Source of the DNA: Pseudovibrio denitrificans JCM 12308
Lineage (GTDB): Bacteria; Pseudomonadota; Alphaproteobacteria; Rhizobiales; Stappiaceae
Length of the DNA: 64,000 nt
NCBI RefSeq assembly: GCF_001310815.1
Contig: NZ_BAZK01000001.1
Span: 1 to 64,000, forward strand
Reading direction: 5' to 3'
Part shown: positions 55,739 through 64,000 of the stretch, in pieces
Numbering within the stretch: position 1 is the stretch's first letter
Layout of the letters: each line of letters opens with the position of its first letter
Notes under the pieces: generated by a model
Seen by the model: the letters and a program-made list of their open reading frames with translations, nothing else
Database searches by the model: none
Told to the model about the DNA's origin: nothing
Program-made: the position numbers and the translations under genes

Positions 55739-56928
55739 TGCCGCGCTTCTCATTTTCATGCATCATGCTTGGTTTTCTGATTTCCTTGGGTAACACAGCC
55801 GCGCAACCGAGTTGTGAGGTTGATCCGGAAAGCTGGTCTAAGGCCGCTTTACAACGCTCTCTCTCCACTCCGCTCGGGCTTCCGCCCATTCCTCATCCGG
55901 CAGATAATCCACCAACGCGCGCGAAGATTGAGCTGGGCCGGAAGTTGTTTTTTGACCGGCGTTTATCTATCAACCGCACCATGTCCTGCGCCATGTGTCA
56001 TGTGCCGGAGCAAGGGTTCACCAACTGGGAGCTGAGCACGGCGATCGGTGTTGAAGGGCGCAGCATCAAGCGAAACTCGCCCAGTATTCTCAACGTTGGG
56101 TATCTCAGCACTCTCTTTCATGATGGGCGCGATCCTTCGCTGGAAACCCAGTTCATCGGACCTCTTACAGCACGCAATGAAATGGCAAACCCATCGGCAG
56201 GTCATGTGGTCTCGCTGTTAAACAGCTTGCTTGAGTATAAGCCGTTGTTTGAGGATGCCTTTGGTGCGCATGCGTCTCTCGACCGGATAGGTATGGCTCT
56301 TGGCGCCTACCAGCGATCTGTGATGGCTGGAAACAGCCCCTTTGACCAATGGCACTTTGGTGGAAACGAGGCGGCTGTATCTGACGCAGCTAAACGTGGC
56401 TACGAAATTTTTACAGGTAAAGGCGGCTGCAGCGGTTGTCATTTGATTGAGGAGGAGTACGCTCTTTTCACAGATGATCAGTTTCACGACACCGGTTATG
56501 GCCAAATGCGCGAAAACGAGCGGCAAAACCCACCATCAAGCATCCCCGTACAGGTTGCACCGGGCGTTGTGCATCAGATGGACTTTTCAAAGGTGCTCTC
56601 CGTTAGTATAAAGCGGGAGGCGGATCTGGGACGTTATGAAGTCACTGAAGTCCCATTGGATCGCTGGAAGTTCCGTACCCCTACTTTGCGCAACCTCACA
56701 GTCACACCACCTTACATGCATGATGGGCACTTTAGTACACTGACCGAGGTCATCAGGTTTTACGATCAAGGCGGATCAGGCCTGCCCGGGCAGGATCCTC
56801 GAATACACCCGCTAAAGCTGACAGGCACTGAGAGAACTGATCTAGAGACGTTTCTGCGAAGTTTGACGTCGCCAGATCTGGATTGCCTGACCGCTGAAGC
56901 GAGAGTGGAGCAGCCCGATAATTATTAG
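55738..56928 (+). CDS. MauG-like di-haem cytochrome c peroxidase family protein
   Basis: A 396-residue periplasmic di-haem protein with a signal peptide (MLGFLISLGNTAAQ). Haem-binding CxxCH motifs are at residues 84-88 (CAMCH) and 231-235 (CSGCH). FRTPTLRNLTVTPPYMHDGH is the conserved block that contains the distal ligand region. MauG-type proteins make protein-derived cofactors, and next to mtoX this one may mature the oxidase active site. Simple peroxidase activity against the hydrogen peroxide product is the alternative. Confidence 0.88.
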   Translation: MPRFSFSCIMLGFLISLGNTAAQPSCEVDPESWSKAALQRSLSTPLGLPPIPHPADNPPTRAKIELGRKLFFDRRLSINRTMSCAMCHVPEQGFTNWELSTAIGVEGRSIKRNSPSILNVGYLSTLFHDGRDPSLETQFIGPLTARNEMANPSAGHVVSLLNSLLEYKPLFEDAFGAHASLDRIGMALGAYQRSVMAGNSPFDQWHFGGNEAAVSDAAKRGYEIFTGKGGCSGCHLIEEEYALFTDDQFHDTGYGQMRENERQNPPSSIPVQVAPGVVHQMDFSKVLSVSIKREADLGRYEVTEVPLDRWKFRTPTLRNLTVTPPYMHDGHFSTLTEVIRFYDQGGSGLPGQDPRIHPLKLTGTERTDLETFLRSLTSPDLDCLTAEARVEQPDNY

Positions 56929-56939
56929 GATCAGGCTGC
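56910..56939. terminator. Weak hairpin between mauG-like and coiled-coil genes
   Basis: GCAGCC (56910-56915) pairs with GGCTGC (56934-56939) across an 18-base loop, and ATTTCT follows. It spans the mauG stop between convergent genes. Weak compared with the other terminators here. Confidence 0.4.
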
Positions 56940-56958
56940 ATTTCTAACTCAATCCAGC

Positions 56959-59900
56959 TTACTTCTTCTTCCGCTTCAACATGTCTTTCAGCTTCTGGCG
57001 CCTAGAGACGTGGCGGCCGAGGATTTTTTCAAGGTTGCCTACGTGTGCACGTAAGGTGTCCATTTCGTATTTGACTTTGCGGATGTTTTTATCCCTCAAC
57101 AAACGAGCTATGTTGAACACAGATACACTTGCTGCGTTGTAACCTTTATCAAACTCAGCCAAATCTTTCTCATCGCTAACCGTATTACGTTTAAGATGGA
57201 TAAGACTGAGTTCCTTACCAATTTCATCAAGCTCTTTCTCATAACCAGGTACGAGTTGAGAGGTAGCCGCTCCTAGCTTGTGAGCATCGTGCAATGTGTC
57301 CAGAACGATTTTTAAATCCTCTATACTATTTTCGCCCTCTTCAAACTTGGCATTCGCGAGCTGGTCCTTTGCTGCAGCAACGTGTTCTTCGGCTTTCTGC
57401 AGGATCATGCCGTAAAACTCGGCATCAGAAGCATCCAGTACATCCTTGGCATTTGCTTTTGCAGTTTCCAGAAGTTGATCAGTTGCTGATATTGCATCTT
57501 GAAGGCTGGCTCTCTTTTCCTCTTCATCAGGTTCAAAGCTGTCCTCACGTTCCAGCCCCAGTTCCTGTGCCAGTTCTTCTGATGGCTTGACCATTACTTC
57601 ACCTGCTTTGGTCGCTTCGTTTTCAGGGCCAGACTTTTTCTTTCCGGATCTGCGCTTAGGCCCTTTTGCGCCTTGTTTGTCGAGAATTTCCTCCATTTTA
57701 TCGAGGAAGTATTGCAGCGTGTTCAGTGAGGCTTGAGCGCGCCTGATTTCGCCTTTGAGAAGGAAGTCTTTCGCTTCCAATGCGGTACGGACTCCGATGG
57801 AATGATACTTGCCGTAGTTTGCGGCATCCTCTTCATTTTTTATGGTATCGCGCAATTTTTCCATATCGGCGAGGTCTGTTGTTACATCCTCGATTTCCTG
57901 TTCAAACTCAGGAACTCGATCCGCAATCGCAACGCCAGAATCATGTCTTGTCTGCAGAGCATCATTTATGACCCGAAGAGCAAACAGCTCAAACTCGGCC
58001 TTTTCGTAGTCGCCCTCATCCATCAACCGCTGTGCCTCTTCGGCATGCTCTTCGCCGCGCACTTGCATGGCCGCGAAGACTTCCTTGTCCATACCATCCT
58101 TGATGTCTTCTTTCATGGCCTCAAACTCGGCTAGTTTTTCCTTGTTCTGCTTGACTGCAGTGCCAAGTTTTTCAGGATCCTTAGATAGAGGGACAGCTTC
58201 CTGAAGAAGTTCAAGCAAGCGATCCTGTTGCCGCAGAATGTATGCGCTTTCCTTATCTGGTCCGAAACGATCACCTAGATTTACAAGATCAAGTGCACGC
58301 TCGATTGCCTGAATTGCTGAACGCTCACAGTCATCAAAATTTGCGGCAAGATGTTTGATGTTCTCCAGTTCCGGGCGCCGTTTCACAGTCTCTGCAATCT
58401 GCTGTCGATAGGTTTCAAACCCTTCTGCAAAGCTAGCTTTTGCATCTTCAAACAAGCCAGCGTAACGTTCCTGCTCGTCTTCAACCGCTTTTACTGCGGT
58501 GCCTACCAAAACGTTGAGGTCCCGAGCTTCGAGGTGATCTTTTCTTTGAAGAGCTCCTCTCATTTGTTCAATCAAACCCTTAGCTTCATTGTAGCTTGTG
58601 TCGAAATCGGCAAAATCCAGGCCCCAATCGGCATATTTGTCAAGGCTGAGACTCAAGTTATCGATGCGCTTCTGATGCAAATCGGCCCTTTGGTTCAGGC
58701 CCTTCAGCTGAGAATTGATGAGCTGCTCACTGACAGTGCGTATCCCCTCCATTGATTTATAGTAATTCCGCGCATCCGTTAGCAGCGCCCTCATCTTTTC
58801 AGTAACCGCTTCGATATCCGCGCGTTCCACGCCTTGGGGGATCTTGTGTAACTCTTCTACGCTTTGCTTTAAGCCTTCAAAGTACTGGTTGAATATGTCC
58901 TCATATTCCCCCCTACAGAAAGGAAGCCATTTTTCGTAGGATGCGGGGGCAACTTCGGCCAGTTTGTCGGCATCCTCTAAAATCTTATCCCTTCGCATCT
59001 GGAAAACAGTCATCTCGGCAAGACCTTGTGCTTGATCTTCCAGTTCTGCGTTGGCCAGAGCGATGCCTGCATCGGCAAGAACATCTAACAGCTTGTTGTT
59101 AACCTCCCTGATTATTAGGAGTTCAGCTGTCGCAGCTTTGCCGGCCTCTGATTTGACAAGTTCATCGACTGTCTTGAATCTGTTGAGGATATCAGCTTCT
59201 AAGCCATCATAGAGTTTCTTCAGATCCGGGAAGTTTGCTACATTTTCCCTTTGATTGGACGCGCTCATATAATCGGATTGAACATCTGCATATAGAAGCA
59301 CGAGTGCGTTGTGCTCGATTACCCTTTGAGTCAACGCCAGATCACCGCTCTTGAGGAACTCCTGACGATAGGTTTCGGCTTTGTCCAGACACTCTCTACC
59401 AGTCGCAACATCTTGATTTTCAATAGCAACCTTCAGTTCAGCAATATTATCCAATGCTGCGAGGTAAGCGGCATCAAAGGTGGTGAGATCGACATCCCAT
59501 CCGCGGACGTACTCGTGGATTTTGTAAATGCCTTCGACAGCAGCAAGATAGTACTTTGCACCTGCTGAGAGACCGGAGAGCTCGGATGTCATGATTTGCT
59601 TGCTGACATCGAAGGCGTTTTGCATTTCCCGGTAGGCTTTTTTGGCTTCTGAGAGAGGTTCTCTTGCGCTGGCGAGGAAGAGTTCCTGGTTTTCTCTCAT
59701 TTTCGGACCAGGTGTTGTCATCTTGCCGGCGTTGAGTGTCCAGTCGGTTGCGTCGCTGAGGCTGGAGTTGGCTTGTTCGAAGGCGGTCTGGAAGCGTTGC
59801 AGATAGTCGCCAGTGCAGAAGCGTTCCCAAACTTTATACCCCTCCTTAACAGCGGTTTTCATCTGCTTGATCTCGTCAAGCAGCAGTTTCAACTCACTGG

Positions 59901-62165
59901 CAAACAACACAAGATCTTCCTGGTCCTGTTTTTTCGCCAGCTGCTCCTCAGTGGGGTTGTCCTCGATGATTACCCATTCAGATTCATCTAGCTGACTGCC
60001 TTCTTGCTGCATTGGTTGTGGTGGGTTGGTGAGGAAGCCGTTGAGGTTTGTCATGGCTTGCTTCAGATCAGCAAGCGCACTTAAGGCATTGGTGATGCGG
60101 CCTTGATTGATGTAATCCAGCGCTTCGTTTACGTAGTCTGTGGCCACCATTTTGTAGCTGAGGAACTCCCCGCGGAGCTCTTCATTTACGATAGCTTTGG
60201 CAACGTTTTCAAAGGATTGGACCTTATCAGCTGCCTCTTTTACCTCCAGCTTAAGCTGCTCAACTTTTGCTGCGGTTTGAACGCCTCTTTCGTAGGCTAT
60301 TTCGAGGCCGCTCAGGGCGATGTTGGAGTTGTCGATCGCATCATCGGCTTCCTCAAATTTCTTGCGTTTGAAGAGGATTTCGGCCTGATTGGCGTAGCAG
60401 CGGCTCTTTCGTATAGATTATCGAAAATCGCTTCTTCTTCTTTGTCCTTAAAGACGTCATCGCGATCATTGAAGTAGGCGATATCTTCGCGCAGCTTGTC
60501 CAGTGTCTGGGCGAACAGCTCTGCGTTCTCTTCCTTGGTGGCTGCGGTTTTGACCGTATTAAGGTATTGAAGTTTCTTCACTTCTCTCTGCAGCTCGGGC
60601 ACGGCTGCCTGCCCATAGGCGATTTCCTGATTGGCTTCGCTCAGGTTTTCCTTTGCGATGGCCGTTTCCGCCTGACTGATGTGATTTTCCACTTCACCGA
60701 CGACCAGATCAAACTTCTCCAGATACCGAATGTTTCTGTCATCTGTCTCAGCGAGTTTTACATACTCCTGACGGCGGGCAATCATTGGTGCCACTTGTCT
60801 TTGCAAGAGAGAAAGCTGTTCTGCTGCAATATCAATGGCAGACTGGGCCTCAATAGTGAGACCGCGCATGGCAGACAGATTATGTTGGGCGCGTATGAGC
60901 TTGGTTTCAGCCGCCGAGACATCTCCTGTAAGGAGATCATTTTGCGCTTCTGCAATGGCGGCACGAGTAGACTTATCCGCGTCTTTAAACTGCGGCAGCA
61001 GGCCGTTGCTTCCCTTGATGAGGTCTTCCTGAGTGAGCAGTTCATCTGCTTTTCTGGTCAGCTCAATTGCATCACCCAAAAGCACCTTCACTTCACTTTG
61101 GTTGCCGCCTTCATCCTGAGAGGTTTCAGGCGCAGATGCCAGGCTTTGGAGCATAACCTGCTGGAGCGTACTGAAGTGAGCCTCAGCGCTTTCTATGGCT
61201 TTGACAGCCTCAACACCCTTGCCAGCGGATGCAGAGACAGACGCCTGCTTACAGTCCGCTACGACAGCATCGTGCTCTCTTTCAAAGTCAGCCAACACTT
61301 TGGGATCATGTTCGATTTCAGTTTTGCGCGCACCGAGCTCAGCTGTTGCAGTTTCCGTCGCCTGAACCCTGTCTTCGACGTCTTTTTTCGCTTCTTCCAC
61401 CTGCGTTTGCGCTTTGGCCAGCACTTCTCTGAGGATTGCAAGATTGTTGGAGGCAGCGAGCATATTTTGCTTCGCAGTCGCGACGCTGCCGCCATTCAGT
61501 GCTTTGTTCAGCTCTGTTATGCGGTCACAGGTTTGCTCATGGACATCGTCCAACCTTGTTAGATCAACACCCCAGGCTTCTGCCGGTGTACGCTGCTTGT
61601 GCAGGTCATCTGCTTTCTTCTGAAGTTCAGCAGATAGTCCCTTCATGCCTTCAACGCTGATCTCCTGACCTTCTTTGAAGTTGGTCTGCATGATCCGGAG
61701 GTATTCTTCCCCGCGATCCATGAAGGCCTGCATTTTATCGAGATCGACAAAGCCTTTTTTGTCCGGCTTGTTCATGATCTCATTGGCTTGCCTGATGTTG
61801 GCTTCTGCCAACTGTTTGGCATCATCAAGGACTTTTTTCGTGACGTCCTCAATGAACACGTCACTGCGTCTGCCTGCTATATGTACAGCTTTAGCAAGCG
61901 CCTTTAAGTGCCTGCTTGTTTTAGATAATTCTTTTTGGTGAAGTGCTTTTTGTGCTGCAAGATCTTTTGGATCGGGCTGCTCTGCAGCAGCTTTTGGCGG
62001 AGTTTCCTGAGTTTCGGGGGCAGCTGTTTTGTCGTGCCCATTTTCGCTGTCTGATACCTGCTCGTCTTCCGGCACATCAAACTCGACATTGTATCCAACT
62101 TTGATTGCTTTCAGGACTTCATGTGCCCAGTTTTCGTGCTCTTGAGGGAGATCATTCTCAGGCAT
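56959..62165 (-). CDS. Giant modular coiled-coil repeat protein, unknown function, with apparent one-base deletion
   Basis: Two long frames (62165-60312 and 60150-56959) are one gene. Near 60403, GCCGCTGCTACGCC needs one base; then ERAA continues to YANQAEILFKRKKFEEAD and on without a stop, giving about 1735 residues. No signal peptide or membrane helix; almost wholly helical, acidic, with a basic C-terminus (RRQKLKDMLKRKKK). Two repeat types are visible by eye. Type 1 (about 300 aa) has W-x2-D-[LF] boxes near residues 198, 890 and 1181 and twin W-x2-FC boxes near 780 and 1080. Type 2 (about 140 aa) occurs three times: around the break, and twice near the C-terminus (ALEAKDFLLKGEIRRAQASL and NIARLLRDKNIRKVKYEMDT). 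No known domain recognised. Confidence 0.85.
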
Positions 62166-62511
62166 TTGGAAACTCCGAAGTTCGGGGAAACTGCTGTTTC
62201 ACACTCTAGTCGCGCTGCGCATAATTATGCGTTGCTGCACTTCGGATATGGGAAAATTCAAGTCTTTCGCTGAAAAATGCGTTGCTGATACTTGATTAAG
62301 TTAAGGTAAGTTTAGATCCAGTGTGAATCTGTATTTGAGGCAAGATTTATATACGCAAATCAGAGCAGGCTTTAAATCAGGAGCTGATAGAAAAATGGTT
62401 TTGCGTTGGTTTGCGTTGAAATGTGGACGCATTGCCCCGGAGAAGAGCCAACATTCCTGATAAATTGAATCAGGAATGTCATATAACTCATTGATATAGC
62501 GCCTTATATAT
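62166..62511. other. Intergenic region with an inverted repeat
   Basis: About 350 bases between the coiled-coil gene and the dehydrogenase, both on the minus strand. It should contain the coiled-coil gene promoter. It holds a perfect 11-bp inverted repeat, ACATTCCTGAT (62451-62461) and ATCAGGAATGT (62469-62479), 33 bases after the dehydrogenase stop. That may be a terminator without a T-run. A 73-codon frame at 62301-62522 overlaps the hairpin and is not supported. Confidence 0.6.
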
Positions 62512-63582
62512 TCAATCTTCACCTAAGAATTTTTGCCCAACTTCAGCAAAAAGGTTCAGGTCGTTTGCTGCGTCGGTTAGCGTTGTTTTGTATGACGCTC
62601 CGTCGGTGACTGCTTTGTAGAACGCATCGAGCTCAATGCGGAATGGATCCTCATAGGATGGGCCTATCACCTCTGTGATGGTCTGCTCATCGGTTGAGCG
62701 GGTGATACTGAGCTGTGTCGGCAGGTTACGGATGTACGGTGTGTCATAGGTGGCGTGGTACCGTTCGCTCTGTGTGAGCACTTCGATGCCTGCATCAAAT
62801 TCAGCAATATCGGAAATGACAGCTTCGTACATTGCTGTGAAGTGACCGTAGTCAAACAGGACCATGACCGTCTCACCGCCGTGCTGTTTGGCGTAGCTGA
62901 CGGACTTTGGCAGGCCGAGCAACTCGCGCATGGCGGAGAAGCTGTGGGAGGACAGGCCCGTGAGCACCTGATAGGCGCGGAGCTGATCCTTTGTGGCGTC
63001 CTCTCCCATTATGTCCCGGAGCATGGCTGTAGTGCGTTGCTGACCGTCCACAATCACCTCTTGCGGTACATCCTTGCCTCGGACCACTGGTCGTGTCTGG
63101 CGGGTGAAGTATGGCGCTTCGCGGATGATGTCGCGGATACGGACGTGGCGGATGTTTTCTAGGTCTGGCATGCGCTCTTTCAGAGCCAGGAAGCTGCGGG
63201 AGTAACGGCGCATGTAGCCGACGAACACGACGCTGCTGCACTGCTTCTGTTCTTTCAGCAGTGCCGGAATCTGATGCTTGTTGAGGCAGACCGGCTTTTC
63301 GATGAAGACGTGCTTGCCAGCTTTCATGGCTTCGGTCAGCAGGTCTGCGTGCAGGTGATCAGGCGTCAGGATAAAAACAGCATCCAATGACGGATCGGCA
63401 ATCAGATCAGAGGCGGCTGCGTAGCGTTTCTCGACGTTGTAGCGCTGGCCCACATACTCCATCAGCTCCTCAGAAACATCGCTGATGGCTGCAATGGTGA
63501 AGCGTTGATCGTCAGCCAGCAATGGCAGGTGCATCAGCTGCGCGACTTCGCCCAGCCCAATAATTCCAACGGACAGTGACAT
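62512..63582 (-). CDS. Gfo/Idh/MocA-family NAD(P)-dependent oxidoreductase
   Basis: A 356-residue sugar or inositol-type dehydrogenase. The Rossmann loop is VGIIGLGEVAQLMHLPLLAD at the N-terminus, and HVFIEKPVCLNK is the E-K-P signature of the family. The C-terminal domain is the usual alpha/beta sheet. It follows an isomerase of the sugar/inosose type after eleven bases, so both may belong to a carbohydrate or inositol catabolism operon that continues beyond the right edge. The substrate is unknown. Confidence 0.9.
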   Translation of the reverse strand: MSLSVGIIGLGEVAQLMHLPLLADDQRFTIAAISDVSEELMEYVGQRYNVEKRYAAASDLIADPSLDAVFILTPDHLHADLLTEAMKAGKHVFIEKPVCLNKHQIPALLKEQKQCSSVVFVGYMRRYSRSFLALKERMPDLENIRHVRIRDIIREAPYFTRQTRPVVRGKDVPQEVIVDGQQRTTAMLRDIMGEDATKDQLRAYQVLTGLSSHSFSAMRELLGLPKSVSYAKQHGGETVMVLFDYGHFTAMYEAVISDIAEFDAGIEVLTQSERYHATYDTPYIRNLPTQLSITRSTDEQTITEVIGPSYEDPFRIELDAFYKAVTDGASYKTTLTDAANDLNLFAEVGQKFLGED

Positions 63583-63593
63583 TGTTGTTTTCC

Positions 63594-64000
63594 TTAGGCT
63601 TGGCTCATTGCAGCGATGTAGGAGTAATTGCGGCGGGCCAGTTCCAGCGGTGTTTCCGTTGCATCCTCTGCAACGTCCTGCTCCACAACAACTGGCCCCT
63701 GGAAATCCTTTGCCCGTAGGAAATCCATAACAGCCGCAATTTCAACGGCCCCTTCTGCAAGCGGACACATGACGCCAGCAGCCAGAGACTCCTGAACACT
63801 GATTTCGCCAGAAAGAACGCGGGCGCAGACATTTGGGTCCACGTTCTTCAGGTGCATATAGTCGATGCGATCCCAGACACGTTGCATATAGGCCAGAGGA
63901 TCCTGATCCCAGAACGCATGATGGCCGGTGTCGAGACACAGGTTCAGCGGGGTGTTTTTGAGCAGATCGTCGATCTGTGCTTCCAGTTCCACGCATGTGC
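63594..64000 (-). CDS. Sugar phosphate isomerase/epimerase (xylose isomerase-like TIM barrel), C-terminal part
   Basis: The frame is open to the window edge, so the N-terminus is missing. About 135 residues are seen, with LNLCLDTGHHAFWDQDPLAY and DYMHLKNVDP, the metal-binding aspartate/histidine and HLK motifs of the AP endonuclease 2/xylose isomerase-like family (IolE, inosose dehydratase and hexulose epimerases). It ends eleven bases before the Gfo/Idh gene. Exact substrate is not assignable. Confidence 0.85.
   Translation of the reverse strand, partial: TCVELEAQIDDLLKNTPLNLCLDTGHHAFWDQDPLAYMQRVWDRIDYMHLKNVDPNVCARVLSGEISVQESLAAGVMCPLAEGAVEIAAVMDFLRAKDFQGPVVVEQDVAEDATETPLELARRNYSYIAAMSQA

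Noticed and set aside
60567..61562. 331-codon open frame opposite the coiled-coil gene
   Set aside because: It mirrors the repeat-rich helical coding strand and has a cysteine/phenylalanine-rich random composition.
62301..62522. 73-codon frame downstream of the Gfo/Idh gene
   Set aside because: It overlaps the end of the dehydrogenase and contains the 62451-62479 hairpin; no ribosome site or domain.
1..64000. tRNA, rRNA, CRISPR, insertion sequences, phage or integrase genes
   Set aside because: None was seen on reading both strands; genes are housekeeping or metabolic in style, and the only marked composition change is the AT-rich island at 45271-46153.

Overview
The window looks like a chromosomal segment of a marine alphaproteobacterium of about 50-52% GC. 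Gene content and protein style (urtABCDE-urease, heterotetrameric sarcosine oxidase, Rieske betaine demethylase, TRAP transporter, GlxA-type AraC regulators, methanethiol oxidase) fit Pseudovibrio or a close relative in the Stappiaceae/Rhodobacterales neighbourhood. The genus is inferred from recognition; no database was searched. No tRNA, rRNA, CRISPR array, transposase or phage gene was seen.

Layout. (1) 1-3845, + strand: end of a ProW-type ABC permease, a choline-kinase-like phosphotransferase and a FAD/GcvT demethylating oxidoreductase. (2) 3847-14510, - strand: a complete urea module, urtABCDE (urea ABC importer) followed by ureDABC-EFG (urease and nickel accessory proteins). The genes are nearly all overlapping or tightly packed and lie behind an exact sigma-54 promoter match at 14495-14510. 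(3) 15058-31128: glycine betaine to glycine catabolism, with two GlxA-type regulators, soxBDAG, gbcA-gbcB, a BCCT transporter, purU and a dimethylglycine-dehydrogenase-like enzyme. (4) 31216-40003: an agmatinase-family ureohydrolase, a TRAP transporter (dctPQM) with a divergent LysR regulator, then an Lrp regulator divergent from ocd-ctlX (citrulline to ornithine to proline, by inference) and an M20 amidohydrolase. (5) 40128-50441: an exopolysaccharide cluster (EpsG-like polymerase, TupA-like ATP-grasp, Wzx, Wza, GT4, initiating phosphoglycosyltransferase, outer-membrane barrel, Wzc/BY-kinase) split by an 880-bp AT-rich non-coding island. (6) 50644-56928: an unknown protein, two DsbA/HCCA-isomerase-like proteins and an IclR-mtoX-SCO1-mauG methanethiol oxidase locus. 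(7) 56959-62165: one giant (about 1735 aa) modular coiled-coil repeat protein of unknown function. (8) 62512-64000: a Gfo/Idh/MocA dehydrogenase and a truncated TIM-barrel sugar isomerase.

How the parts work together: betaine enters by BCCT/ABC transport, is demethylated by GbcAB, a DMGDH-like enzyme and SoxBDAG to glycine, and the released one-carbon units go to folate and are drained by PurU. Urea scavenging supplies ammonia under a nitrogen-limitation promoter, and the citrulline/arginine genes add a further nitrogen route.

A major caveat: eleven frame breaks in ten otherwise conserved genes are each repaired by adding exactly one base, most at short homopolymers. Systematic deletion-type sequencing error is more likely than mass pseudogenisation, so coordinates for those genes span the repaired frame.
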